DNA of 29,711 nt from CAVXDP01 sp964562925 (GTDB taxonomy: Archaea; Thermoproteota; Bathyarchaeia; 40CM-2-53-6; CAVXDP01), in the NCBI GenBank assembly GCA_964562925.1, contig CAZLVF010000016.1, positions 1 to 29,711 on the forward strand. The letters run 5' to 3'. The notes under the pieces were generated by a model. That model ran no database searches. It was not told the origin of the DNA and saw nothing but the letters and a program-made list of their open reading frames with translations. Positions within the stretch are counted from its first letter, which is position 1, and the number at the start of each line of letters is the position of its first letter. This document shows positions 1 through 8,631 of this stretch, one piece after another. Made by a program: the position numbers and the translations under genes.

Positions 1-1123
1 CCAGTATTATCTCAAAAACCTTTTCAGCTATGCTTGAGCCGTTCCTCTCTCTCGCTTCAGCGTCTCTGATCCTCCAGCTTTCAACCATTGAGAGTGCTCT
101 TACATTGCTAGCGAGTGCAATTGTAAGCCTCACATATACAGCTCTGGTTCTTGTGTACGTTGAAGGCCGGGGTTTGAAGAAGATAGGCACCTCGCCGCTT
201 CGTATGTTTAGGGGCTTCCTACTTGACTGGCTTGACAGATCTAATGGCGTTCTTGAGAGCCAGCTCGAGGAACTCAGCTTAGAACAGGGCTTAAGCACAA
301 CGGTTCTAGGTCTTAGACGAAAAGGAAGCAAGAGCGTGGGGGCTATTCTGGTTGTATCGAACTTTCACCCAGGGCCTTTCTTGAACGTTGGAAGTAGTAT
401 CCTTCCTCAGGAGATTCAGAAATCCCTCGAAAAAGAGACGAAGGCCGTAGTAGCCGTTCCCCACGGGATCTCGGGTCATGAGATGAACCTGGTTTCTCAA
501 GAGCAGAATCAAAAGGTTGTCAAAGAACTCTTGCGTTCAGCAAACTTTTCTGAATTCCGGCCGTATGCAACTCGGCTTGTGAGAGCAAATTTTGGAAATG
601 CCACCGCCAGCTGTCAGGCCTTCGGCAACTGTTCGTTCGTCACTATAACCCTCTCTCCAAACGATATGGAAGATATTCCCCTGAACGTTGGGGTTGAACT
701 CACATCTGTGGGGAAGAAACTCTTTGACGATTTAGCCCTTGTCGACGCCCATAACTGCATAAGACAAGTCACAACTCTGAGTGGGGAAGATCAAAGAGAC
801 ATAGTGAAATCGGCAAGCGACGCGATGGAAAGAGCCGCTAGAGAACCAACCCATCCGTTCAGGTTTGGAGCTTCCAAAATCACCTTGGAAGAGTTCACTT
901 CTGAACAGGGGATCGGGCCAGGAGGTCTCGTTGCTCTCGTCATAGAGGTTGCAGATCAGCTCTCGGGGTATCTGATTGTCGATGGAAACAATATGAAAGC
1001 AGGTTTGCGGGAAAGGATACTCAAAGCAATTTTGGAACTGGGCATAGAGTTCGGCGAGGTTATGACGACTGATACCCACGTGGTGAATGGGATCGTTCCA
1101 GCCAAGCTTGGATACTACCCTGT
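1..1123 (+). CDS. DUF2070 family membrane protein, partial at both ends
   Basis: The reading frame is open from the window edge (first full codon at position 3) to the assembly gap, so the true start lies upstream and the end is lost in the gap. The visible protein opens with about 45 residues of hydrophobic sequence, probably two membrane segments, ending in a short basic stretch. A large soluble domain follows, with conserved-looking motifs FHPGPF, PHGISGHEMN, DAHN, DGNNMKAGLR and TDTHVVNG. These match my memory of the archaeal DUF2070 family, which has N-terminal membrane helices and a cytoplasmic C-terminal domain of unknown role. The clustered His, Asp and Glu residues suggest a metal site, but that is inference. 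Family members are usually near 600 residues and about 373 are visible here. It lies just upstream of gltX in the same direction. Function is unknown. Confidence 0.8.
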
Positions 1124-1223
1124 NNNNNNNNNNNNNNNNNNNNNNNNNNNNNNNNNNNNNNNNNNNNNNNNNNNNNNNNNNNNNNNNNNNNNNNNNNNNN
1201 NNNNNNNNNNNNNNNNNNNNNNN
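1124..1223. other. Assembly gap (100 N)
   Basis: Exactly 100 undetermined bases separate the DUF2070 frame from the glutamyl-tRNA synthetase frame. The round number suggests a placeholder for a gap of unknown size. The DUF2070 C-terminus, the gltX start and the first residues of GltX are all missing, which is more than 100 nt could encode. The true distance is therefore probably several hundred bases. The sequences on the two sides share no duplicated end, unlike the second gap in this window. Confidence 0.95.
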
Positions 1224-2886
1224 CAAGGCAGTAGTTGGAAAGATTCTGGCTGAAAGGCCGGAACTCCGGTCGCTCGCTAAAGACGTCACGCATTTGGTAG
1301 TTGGTATAATCAATGAAGTGAACTCTCTTGCTTATGAGGTGCAAGTCACGGAGATCGAGGAGAAATGGCCGGATCTCCTGAAGATTGAGAAAACGAAAGA
1401 AGAGAAAGCTCTTCCACCTCTACCTGATGTCGATAAATTTGGAACAGTCGTGACAAGGTTCTCCCCGAATCCCGACTGTGCACTCCACTTAGGGTCGGTA
1501 AGGGCTATAATCCTCTCTCATGATTACGCTCGAATGTATGTTGGAAGGTTCCTCCTAAGGTTCGAGGATACAGATCCTCGACTGAAGAGGTCCTCCTTGC
1601 GATTTTACGATATGATCCGAGAAGACTTGGCCTGGCTTGGCTGCAAATGGGACGAGGAGTGCGTACAGAGCGACCGGGTTCCCGTGTACCTGGAACATGC
1701 AAAGAAACTCATTGAGATGGGAAAGGCATACGTCTGCACATGCACCAAAGATCTCTTCGCTGCTAGCGTGTCTAGTGGCAAACCTTGTTCTTGCCGCGAC
1801 CTGTCGGTTTCCGATCAGATTACCAGATGGGAAAGGATGGTTAGTGGTGGCTTCGCTGAGGGAGAGGCTGTGGTTAGGATAAAGACTGACCTGAGCCACC
1901 CGAATCCTGCTGTTAGAGACTGGCCTGCACTTCGGATAATTGATCCTGAAAAGAATCCTCATCCTCGCGTGGGAAAAAAGCATCGTGTCTGGCCGCTGTA
2001 TAACTTTGCTGCTGGCGTAGACGATCATCTAATGGGGATCACACACATAATTCGTGGAAAAGAGCACTATACGAACACGGTCCGCCAGAAGTACATGTAC
2101 GAATATTTTGGATGGCGATACCCTGAAGCGATACACTATGGGAGGCTTAAGGTTGTAGGAGCCGAACTAAGCAAGTCAAAAATCATGAGAAGTCTTTCGG
2201 ACGGCTTAGTTCAAGACTTTGACGACCCTAGGCTTGCCACCCTAGTAGCCTTGAGGCGAAGGGGCATAACACCCGAATGTCTGAGAAAAGTTGTGGTCGA
2301 AATTGGGCCGCGGCCTGTGGATGCGACACTAAGCTGGGACAATATATACGCTTACAATAGAAAGATCGTCGACCCAACATCGAATCGGTACTTCTATGTT
2401 GAGAATCCTATTCCGCTGCGTGTGGTCGGGGTATCAAAGGAATACGTTTCCACGCCGCTTCTACACCCCAGCTACCCAGAGAGAGGTACGAGATCGATCA
2501 GGGTGAAGCCAGAGAACGGTGTGGCTATGCTGACGGTTTCAAGTTCTGATCAGAAATTGTTGAGTCAAAATAGGGTGGTAAGGTTAATGGAGCTCTTTAA
2601 CGTCGAGGTCTTGAAGGCTGATGGGCCTGTCTGCGAGGCTATGTTTCACAGTGAAACTTATGAAGACTCGAAGAAAATTGACGCGCCTCTGATTCATTGG
2701 CTCCCCAAAGGCGGATGCATAAACGTGAAGGTCGTTATGCCGACGGCGAAGGTTTCTGTTGGGCTGGGAGAACCGAGGCTGTTGAATGAGATCGTCGGTA
2801 ATATTGTCCAACTCACAAGGTTTGGATTCGTGAGAGTTGATGAAGTATCGTCTGGATCGATGAGGCTCTACTTCGCTCACGGGTGA
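1224..2886 (+). CDS. gltX: Glutamyl-tRNA synthetase, archaeal type, N-terminus missing
   Basis: This is a class I aminoacyl-tRNA synthetase that charges tRNA with glutamate in the cytoplasm. About 553 residues are visible. The start and roughly the first 40 residues are lost in the gap: the visible part begins inside the archaeal/eukaryotic N-terminal helical region and reaches the class I signature LHLGS (the HIGH box) near visible residue 88. A cysteine-rich insert (VCTCTKD, then CSCRD) fits the zinc-binding element seen in many GluRS enzymes. The KMSKS-type loop reads ELSKSK. The C-terminal part is beta-rich, as in the archaeal/GlnRS-like anticodon-binding domains. In archaea the enzyme is usually non-discriminating and also makes Glu-tRNA(Gln) for GatDE; that is family knowledge. 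It ends 15 nt before the convergent herA-like gene. Confidence 0.95.
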
Positions 2887-2901
2887 ATCTGTCTAGTTGA
2901 T

Positions 2902-4785
2902 CTACAAGCTGGTGGTCAAAGTCTTCTTTATCTCTTCTTCAGCGTTGTCGGCCTTGATGAATATTGGAACGTTCTCCATACCTGTGGCTATGTAGCTTGA
3001 GAGCAGCCACTCGCCAGGTGCGAACTCCAACGTCTTCTCGAGGATACTCTGGTCTATCGTGAACGTTTCGCTGACAAGGTTTCTATCGTATGGTCTGGGA
3101 AGGGTTCCCACAAAGTATGTATGGAGTTGTTGAAGCGCGTTCGTGTTGAGGTAGGCTATCCGTTGTGTCGCTATGCATCCGCCTAGGCCATACTTTCTTC
3201 CTTGTCTTAGAAGGACCTCAACAGCCTCCGAGGAGTCTCTGTCTATGCCTCTCGCATCGCCAAGGGCCGGAGCAAATTCTTGTGCTTCATCAAATACGAA
3301 GAGGACGAGCGGTTTGACCTTGAAATGTTTCTTCCTCTTCCTTAGGAACTCCTTGCTCAGGTCTATAGCCAACTCTTTTATTATAAAGGGATCCGCGATC
3401 GAGAGGCATGCCAGTCGGACTGGGCCCTCGACCAACTCGATTATCCTCTCGGTCATGAGGCCTCTCCTCCGTCTCTCGTCTGCTTCTCTAGCCCGTTTAA
3501 TCGCGTCAATCAGCGAAGAGCGTGTGGTGGCCCAGCCGTAGACGTTGCTTTTCTCGCTCACCCTGAACTTTTCAACCGCCTCCTTGCCTTTCTCATCGAT
3601 GTATCTTACAAAGTCCTCATCGATCGCTTGGCTATCGTCGAGTCTTCTCAACCTCTGGTAGTCTAGGACGGCTTGGCGTATGTTTTCCAACGCGTCTTTG
3701 TATGTGGCCTTGCCAGTTATCTCTCCAGCCTGTTCGTTGATTTCTGACATAAACTGAGCGTATGTAGGTATCTTGAACCTAGGTCTCGTATAGTGGAAGA
3801 TCTTGTTCTGACCACAGATCAGATTGAAGACGCGTTCGACATCCTCATTGACTTCAAAATCACGCGGTTTCACCACGGACGAGAATAGTTGTTCAGGCGT
3901 CTCCGCAGGTGCCTCTAGGACTATGATTGATTCGACTTTTGGATCTGCGAAAACATCCATGAGAAGGAACGGGTATTCACAGGATATGTCAAAGATCAGG
4001 ATCTTCGTATTCTCTGCATGATAGACAAGCCGTCTAACGATATTCGAGACGAGGTTGGATTTTCCCCCACCTGTAAAACTGAATATGCCGAAATGGTATC
4101 TTACGAGGTTCTCGAAATCTACATATATCGGGATCTTCTCCGGGCTGTCTTCAAACATCTTTATGGTTCCAAGCCTCGGGCTTTTTCTAGCGTCTGGTGT
4201 AGAGTCCAACTTCTTCGAGGCGCCGCATAGTTTCTCTGTTACACGTTTGTTATACATCCGGTTGATCATGTCCTTATTCAGGAGGTAGGCATGTTCAGCC
4301 ACTATCGGATAAGAAAATCCGCGAACGTATTCTGGTTCTTTGCCAAGCCTTGTTATCAGGTCGTAGTTGATCGGTATAGAACTGATCTGAATCATCATCG
4401 TGGACTTGTCGTCTGAATCCCAATCCGAGACTGACTGTTGGATTATCTCAAACTGCATAGGGTAGTAACTCTGGTCTGATAAACCTCTGAGGCCGTAGTG
4501 TTCGGGATGGACTCGCGAGATCTCGGTTAGAGTGAATCTCTCTCCAGCTTCCCTCGTCGATTTGAAATTTCTAGTTGCTAGAAGCATGCCTTCTTCTACA
4601 AGCCTCATTAGGTCTCTATGGTATTCGACCTTTACTCCACACGTATATCTAGCGGATGCGCCCAGCGTCCTAACGTTTGTTGCTCCTCCTGAGGTTCGTG
4701 TTGGGATAACGGCTGAAAGCCTGGCCTCAAAACGGCCGTCGAAGTCTACGAAGTACTTACGTTGTTGCTCGTCTAGTGTACTCAT
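2902..4785 (-). CDS. herA: HerA-like bipolar DNA translocase ATPase, enlarged
   Basis: This is a predicted hexameric DNA-pumping ATPase of the HerA/FtsK superfamily, which normally works with NurA in DNA end resection. The 627 residues begin with a beta-rich region of about 170 residues that looks like the HAS barrel (for example EGMLLATRNF near 66-75). The Walker A loop FTGGGKSN lies at 237-244 and the Walker B LFVFDEAQEF at 495-504. A sensor/arginine segment, GRKYGLGGCIATQR, is near 529-542. About 250 residues separate Walker A and B, including a charged helical insert near 340-450. The protein exceeds the roughly 500 residues usual for archaeal HerA. The start is ATG. The gene overlaps the upstream NurA-like gene by 29 nt, so they are very probably co-transcribed and translationally coupled. 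No Mre11 or Rad50 gene is adjacent, unlike the classical cluster. Confidence 0.88.
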   Translation of the reverse strand: MSTLDEQQRKYFVDFDGRFEARLSAVIPTRTSGGATNVRTLGASARYTCGVKVEYHRDLMRLVEEGMLLATRNFKSTREAGERFTLTEISRVHPEHYGLRGLSDQSYYPMQFEIIQQSVSDWDSDDKSTMMIQISSIPINYDLITRLGKEPEYVRGFSYPIVAEHAYLLNKDMINRMYNKRVTEKLCGASKKLDSTPDARKSPRLGTIKMFEDSPEKIPIYVDFENLVRYHFGIFSFTGGGKSNLVSNIVRRLVYHAENTKILIFDISCEYPFLLMDVFADPKVESIIVLEAPAETPEQLFSSVVKPRDFEVNEDVERVFNLICGQNKIFHYTRPRFKIPTYAQFMSEINEQAGEITGKATYKDALENIRQAVLDYQRLRRLDDSQAIDEDFVRYIDEKGKEAVEKFRVSEKSNVYGWATTRSSLIDAIKRAREADERRRRGLMTERIIELVEGPVRLACLSIADPFIIKELAIDLSKEFLRKRKKHFKVKPLVLFVFDEAQEFAPALGDARGIDRDSSEAVEVLLRQGRKYGLGGCIATQRIAYLNTNALQQLHTYFVGTLPRPYDRNLVSETFTIDQSILEKTLEFAPGEWLLSSYIATGMENVPIFIKADNAEEEIKKTLTTSL

Positions 4786-6640
4786 ATCGAGCCCTCCTCT
4801 CTCTAAACGTGTCCATGTAAAACGTGAACCTTCTAAGATCGCGACTATTCAGGATCCAGTCTTGAGTGGCATCCACGATTCTCTTGAATTCTCTAAAGTT
4901 CCATTTCGCCACGTTATCAGCTATGAAGAGAGGTTTATTATGCCCGAACATCTCGGGGATGCTGGGGTCGCACATAGATTCGAGAACGGTCAAAACCAAG
5001 TTCTGAACAGGGTTGTCCACTTCTTTCCGTTTAAACAGTAGGATGGTAACCGGCTCATCGGTCGAGCCATACTCATGTCTGAATTGAACCCTTGTATCGG
5101 CTCTCAGATCATATTCTGGATAGACCAGCCTATCGATAAGCAGAACGTTACTCCTAAGCTTTGGATCAAAGCTACTCTGGGCAAGTTGGATGTAAGACTT
5201 TAGAAATAGCCTCTCCATCTGGACGATGCGGTTAGCCGTAGCTCCACTTACAAACATCGGCTTGACAGGCTTTTCGAGGTACGGTACGATGGTCTTGAAA
5301 GCCGAATCGTACTCCGTAAGAGCCCATGGAACCTTCATCCCCTCATGATTGAAGACCGAGACGGATTGAAGAAACATCCTGTCGGTGCTGGGCGCTTCTC
5401 GCACCCTGTCCAAACCCACATCAAAGTCCAACACCTTGTTTATTGAGCATACGGTTAGAACCTGCCTCATGAAGTCTCTTGCCGATGTATCTTTTGTCAA
5501 GCCGATCAGAAGAACTCGTCGCTTCCAAGATTCTTCAATGATCATGTAGAGGCAGAACAAGGTAAGAAAAGCCAAGTCCACGGTTGTAAGCCATGCTCTT
5601 CTATCTCTCTTCTCCAAGAGCATAGGGTTTCCAGTCTTCTCTAGTCCTCGACTCATGAACAGTCGGTCTCCGATGGAGACGACAAGTTTCTTGAGACGGT
5701 CCCACGTGCCACGATATTTCTTGTCAAGCGTGTATCCCGATGCTGTCTTTCTGAAAACGCTTGCACTAGCGCCGGAATCCAGCAGCCGTCCAACCCTATT
5801 TCTACGTTTAGGGTCGTCGATGTGAAGTTTTGAGCAGATCTCCTTAAGACTCAACTCTCCATTCTTTTCAAGGAGATACATGAGACGGTGTCTGAGATAG
5901 TCTCCTCTAGAAGGCGGCAAGTCCAAACTTGGATTTACAACTCTGCCTCTTCCAAACGCTAGGTGATACCTGTCTATTCGGACACCGTCAACCTCGAGGC
6001 CTAGCAAACCATCATTGTCTTCAATCCATTTTAGTTTCGCGGTATCTGATAGCAGAGCGGAATGTTCGCCGGAGAGCGTCCGATCCATCAAGAGAATCTG
6101 AACTCCCTCGTCGATAATCATCCTATACGCAATATAGAACTCTGAAAAAGCCATGATCCAGTCTGCTATCTTTGAATTGTCAAAGACAGCTTGATCGTTA
6201 TGAGACTTTGCCAATGCAGGGGACCTATCTATGTCTGGGATATCACTTACATGGAGGGGTATACAGCTGGATATCCCCTTCCCATATTCGATGATCCTGT
6301 CCGAATATTCTACGGTTGGCTTCCCCGACTTGTTAAATCTAATAGTTCCAAGCGAAGCGTAGGCGCCGCCGAAGAAGATAACTAACTCATGCAGTTGACG
6401 TGCGTACTCGGTTCCATCAACAGCTGCAAACCTAATCGTGTCAGAGCTAAAAATCTCGTTTGCCGTCGCATAGGCTCTGGCATAATCAAAGTCTGAAACG
6501 ATAAGGTTGCATAGAAACTCTTGGTACACATCCTTAACCGAATCAAAACGTCTGTAATAGTCAGTTACCCTTTCCTCAGCCCCGCTCCTCAGAAGCTCAC
6601 CTGTTCTCCGGATCTGGAAACTCAAATAAGACGGCTCCAA
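4757..6640 (-). CDS. nurA: NurA-domain nuclease, enlarged, with inserted winged helix
   Basis: This is a predicted 5'-3' nuclease partner of the HerA ATPase. Of 627 residues, several segments match the NurA domain: AAVDGTEYA near 72-80 with a likely metal-binding Asp75, ILLMDRTLSG near 182-191 with Asp186, LLIGLTKDTSARDF near 377-390, VYPEYDLRADTRVQF near 506-520, and GHNKPLFIADNVAKW near 566-580. Between the second and third motifs, residues about 245-310 look like a winged helix: a helix, LSLKEICSKL as a turn-helix, then a basic recognition region and a beta wing. NurA proteins are usually 330-450 residues, so this one is unusually long. The start is TTG; no ATG, GTG or other TTG exists in frame back to the stop of the upstream gene. 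The 3' end overlaps herA by 29 nt. Assignment as NurA is good; the specific role is unknown. Confidence 0.78.
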   Translation of the reverse strand: MEPSYLSFQIRRTGELLRSGAEERVTDYYRRFDSVKDVYQEFLCNLIVSDFDYARAYATANEIFSSDTIRFAAVDGTEYARQLHELVIFFGGAYASLGTIRFNKSGKPTVEYSDRIIEYGKGISSCIPLHVSDIPDIDRSPALAKSHNDQAVFDNSKIADWIMAFSEFYIAYRMIIDEGVQILLMDRTLSGEHSALLSDTAKLKWIEDNDGLLGLEVDGVRIDRYHLAFGRGRVVNPSLDLPPSRGDYLRHRLMYLLEKNGELSLKEICSKLHIDDPKRRNRVGRLLDSGASASVFRKTASGYTLDKKYRGTWDRLKKLVVSIGDRLFMSRGLEKTGNPMLLEKRDRRAWLTTVDLAFLTLFCLYMIIEESWKRRVLLIGLTKDTSARDFMRQVLTVCSINKVLDFDVGLDRVREAPSTDRMFLQSVSVFNHEGMKVPWALTEYDSAFKTIVPYLEKPVKPMFVSGATANRIVQMERLFLKSYIQLAQSSFDPKLRSNVLLIDRLVYPEYDLRADTRVQFRHEYGSTDEPVTILLFKRKEVDNPVQNLVLTVLESMCDPSIPEMFGHNKPLFIADNVAKWNFREFKRIVDATQDWILNSRDLRRFTFYMDTFRERRARYEYTRRATT

Positions 6641-6763
6641 TCCAATGACATCCTGCCCAACTACGTCTACTTCAGCTTTAAGCCCTTCATGAATCGACTT
6701 TTCTGCAGTGAAAAATCTCCGCTTAAGCCTATTTAACTCAGAGACGTGATCGAAAGTGAAGGT

Positions 6764-7132
6764 TTAGGCACCGTGGTCCGAACGTAGGAAGTCCATAAGC
6801 TCTTTCAGTGTGAGAAAGACTGCGTCGAGAGGCCTTCCTATCTTTCTTGTCAGCCAAATCTTTCTTACTCTACTTGTTTTCATCTTCGCAACGAGCTGGT
6901 CAAAGCCTAGGTTTTCAGGGTGTGGGTGATCTCCTTCGATGTGAATTTGTCTGAGCAGCTCCTGTTTTGAGTGACCCGCTGAAACCTCAGGTGGTAACTT
7001 GAAGTACGCTATGTGGCCATGTCCGAGCTTGTAGATTCCATAGATGGTTTTGTCTCGCATCCAGAATAGGAGTATTGTGAATGGGTGAATCTTGTTGACG
7101 ATGCTGGCGATCTCAGTTTCCTCGATCATCAT
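6764..7132 (-). CDS. Conserved-looking hypothetical protein, 122 aa
   Basis: I do not recognise this protein. It starts with ATG and has no obvious signal peptide or membrane helix, although residues about 15-35 are fairly hydrophobic. It is rich in histidine in the middle (GHGHIAYF, then HIEGDHPHPENLGFD) and ends with a basic stretch (KTSRVRKIWLTRKIGR) and a short amphipathic helix. The composition reads like a small cytoplasmic globular protein. It lies upstream of the nurA-herA pair on the same strand, 123 nt away, so it could be the first gene of that operon or stand alone. A TATA-like element around 7181-7188 could drive it on this strand. That it is a real gene is likely from length and composition; function is open. 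Confidence 0.6.
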   Translation of the reverse strand: MMIEETEIASIVNKIHPFTILLFWMRDKTIYGIYKLGHGHIAYFKLPPEVSAGHSKQELLRQIHIEGDHPHPENLGFDQLVAKMKTSRVRKIWLTRKIGRPLDAVFLTLKELMDFLRSDHGA

Positions 7133-7180
7133 CTATCTGGGCCCAACGTCTTACATCACTCGTAAGGATGCCTGTGAATT

Positions 7181-7188
7181 CTTATATC
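7181..7188. promoter_or_regulatory. TATA-like element between the unknown gene and rpl7ae
   Basis: The sequence cttatatcca reads as a TATA-like box on both strands. On the plus strand it would place transcription start near 7210-7214, upstream of rpl7ae. On the minus strand it would start near 7155, just ahead of the 122-residue protein. A second AT-rich candidate, ttcataaaac at 7259-7268, lies closer to rpl7ae. This is inference from spacing only. Confidence 0.4.
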
Positions 7189-7213
7189 CATTTAGGATCA
7201 TGATCGGCCTACA

Positions 7214-7285
7214 ATGGCTTCAGAACATCTCTTGCTTAAGGTCAACTTTAGAGAAACATTCATAAAACACTCTCGGAACGTGTAG
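7214..7285 (+). CDS. Possible leaderless upstream ORF, 23 codons
   Basis: An ATG at 7214 opens a 23-codon frame ending in TAG at 7285, upstream of rpl7ae. Its ATG is about 29 nt downstream of the centre of the TATA-like element at 7181-7188, the spacing expected for an archaeal leaderless message. There is no ribosome-binding site. The peptide is unremarkable (MASEHLLLKV at its start). It may be chance; it is listed because of the promoter spacing. Confidence 0.2.
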   Translation: MASEHLLLKVNFRETFIKHSRNV

Positions 7286-7316
7286 AGCATCTACGAAGCC
7301 AATGAGGGTGAAGTGA

Positions 7317-7706
7317 ATGCCGAAGGCTTTCTACGTCAAGTTCCAAGTCCCTAAGGATGTGGCTGACAAAGCCTACCAAGTGGTACAGGTGTCAAGGGAC
7401 TCTGGAAAGATAAGAAAGGGAACTAACGAATCGACCAAGGCGATAGAGAGAGGAATCGCCAAGCTGACCTTGATCGCTGAAGATGTTGAACCGCCGCAGG
7501 TTGTAGCTCACCTTCCGATACTATGTGAGGAGAGGAAGGCTCGCTACCTCTACGTTCCAAGCAAGCTTGAACTTGGAAAATCGGCTGGACTGGATGTTGG
7601 ATGTGCCGCGATCTCTATAGTCGATGCCGGCGAAGCATCAGACTCTTTGAAGGAGCTTATGGAGTCAGCTGAGAACCTGAGAAAGAGCGGCGGACCCAAG
7701 ACATGA
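7317..7706 (+). CDS. rpl7ae: Ribosomal protein L7Ae
   Basis: This is the archaeal kink-turn RNA-binding protein of the large ribosomal subunit. It is also a shared core protein of box C/D and H/ACA guide RNPs and, in many archaea, RNase P. The 129-residue length is typical. The hallmark RNA-binding segment GTNESTKAIERGIAKL is present, followed by LTLIAEDVEPPQVVAHLP and the loop CEERKARYLYVPSKLELG. The ATG start is preceded by a purine-rich site (gagggtgaag) ending five nt upstream. The stop overlaps the next gene by 4 nt (ATGA), so L7Ae-S28e-L24e-Ndk reads as one operon, a well-known archaeal order. As L7Ae binds kink-turns it can autoregulate; I saw no clear kink-turn in the leader. Confidence 0.97.
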   Translation: MPKAFYVKFQVPKDVADKAYQVVQVSRDSGKIRKGTNESTKAIERGIAKLTLIAEDVEPPQVVAHLPILCEERKARYLYVPSKLELGKSAGLDVGCAAISIVDAGEASDSLKELMESAENLRKSGGPKT

Positions 7707-7927
7707 GCAGCTCCAAAGCGAAATTCGAAGAGGTTCTAACCCCGGCAGAGGTGACGCAGGTGATTGGAAGAACCAGCGTGACAGGCGAGGTTATCCAGGT
7801 CAGGGTTAGGATCCTCGAAGGCAAAGACAAAGGCAGAATCATAACGAGAAATATTAGAGGCCCTGTCAAGCTCGGCGATGTCTTGATGCTTAGAGAGACC
7901 GAGAGAGAAGCCAAGAAGATAAAGTAG
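7703..7927 (+). CDS. rps28e: Ribosomal protein S28e
   Basis: This small-subunit protein has an S1/OB-like beta-barrel fold. The 74-residue product has the typical length and the hallmark pattern VIGRTSVTGEVIQVRVRILE followed by RNIRGPVKLGDVLMLRETERE, the conserved C-terminus of the family. The ATG sits inside the rpl7ae stop region with a 4-nt overlap, indicating translational coupling. The N-terminus is a little longer than the shortest homologues (MSSSKAKFEEVLTPAEV). The downstream rpl24e gene begins 16 nt after the stop. Confidence 0.97.
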   Translation: MSSSKAKFEEVLTPAEVTQVIGRTSVTGEVIQVRVRILEGKDKGRIITRNIRGPVKLGDVLMLRETEREAKKIK

Positions 7928-7943
7928 AGCAGGCGCGGCGCCC

Positions 7944-8138
7944 ATGGCAAAGATCTACAAGTGCGTTTTCTGTGGAAAAGGCTACCCACCTGCCAGAGGG
8001 CTTATGTACATCAAGAATGACGGCACTATCATGTACTTCTGCTCATCCAAGTGTCGGAAGAGTGTACTTAACCTCGGAAGGGATTCGAGAAAACTAAAAT
8101 GGACGGTCTTCTACGGCAAGAAAGAGCGCGGTAAATGA
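7944..8138 (+). CDS. rpl24e: Ribosomal protein L24e
   Basis: This zinc-binding large-subunit protein is archaeal and eukaryotic only. The 64-residue product begins with the expected KCVFCGKGYPPARGLMYIKNDG and contains the second cysteine pair in MYFCSSKC, so all four zinc ligands are present. The ending LKWTVFYGK is also typical. The start is ATG, 16 nt after rps28e. L24e has the treble-clef fold to which the TRASH metal-binding domain is related, and a TRASH protein is encoded about 800 nt downstream; that juxtaposition is only a curiosity. Confidence 0.97.
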   Translation: MAKIYKCVFCGKGYPPARGLMYIKNDGTIMYFCSSKCRKSVLNLGRDSRKLKWTVFYGKKERGK

Positions 8139-8163
8139 CCCTCCTCGCTTGAAGGTTTGAGAG

Positions 8164-8631
8164 TTGCCTGAGAGAACCTTCGTCTTCCTGAAGCCTGAAA
8201 CAGTCATGAGGGGCCTCGTCGGTGAGGTCATCTCCAGAATCGAGAAGAAAGGCTTCGTTATTGCTGCTATGAAGCTTATCTGGTTAGATGAGAAGCAAGC
8301 CCACAAACTGTATGAGATGCACAAGGGAAAACCATTCTTCGAGAAACTTGTGGAACATGTGACTTCAGGCCCGATCGTTACACTTGTCATCGAGGGACCT
8401 AACGCGGTCAAGGCGCTTAGGAAAATGGTTGGCCCCACAAACCCTTCAGAAGCCGAACCTGGAACGATCAGGGGCGACTACTCACTGGAGACGACGTGCA
8501 ATACGATACATGCATCCGACAGTCGAGAGAACGCTAAGAGGGAGATGAATATCTTCTTCCAGAAGAACGAGGTACTTTCGTATGTGAAACCGACCGAGAA
8601 ACAGTTCCTCTTCATGGAAACGTGGAAGTAG
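8164..8631 (+). CDS. ndk: Nucleoside diphosphate kinase
   Basis: The enzyme transfers the gamma phosphate from ATP to other nucleoside diphosphates through a phosphohistidine intermediate. The 155-residue product shows RTFVFLKPETVMRGLVGE at the N-terminus (the usual KPD is KPE here), the segment YEMHKGKPFFEKLVEH, the nucleotide-binding PGTIRGD, and the active-site NTIHASDS with the catalytic His. The start is TTG at 8164. It is 25 nt downstream of rpl24e and closes the L7Ae-S28e-L24e-Ndk operon. In many archaea aIF5B follows directly; here a regulator gene has come between them. Expression is likely coupled to the ribosomal operon. Confidence 0.96.
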   Translation: MPERTFVFLKPETVMRGLVGEVISRIEKKGFVIAAMKLIWLDEKQAHKLYEMHKGKPFFEKLVEHVTSGPIVTLVIEGPNAVKALRKMVGPTNPSEAEPGTIRGDYSLETTCNTIHASDSRENAKREMNIFFQKNEVLSYVKPTEKQFLFMETWK

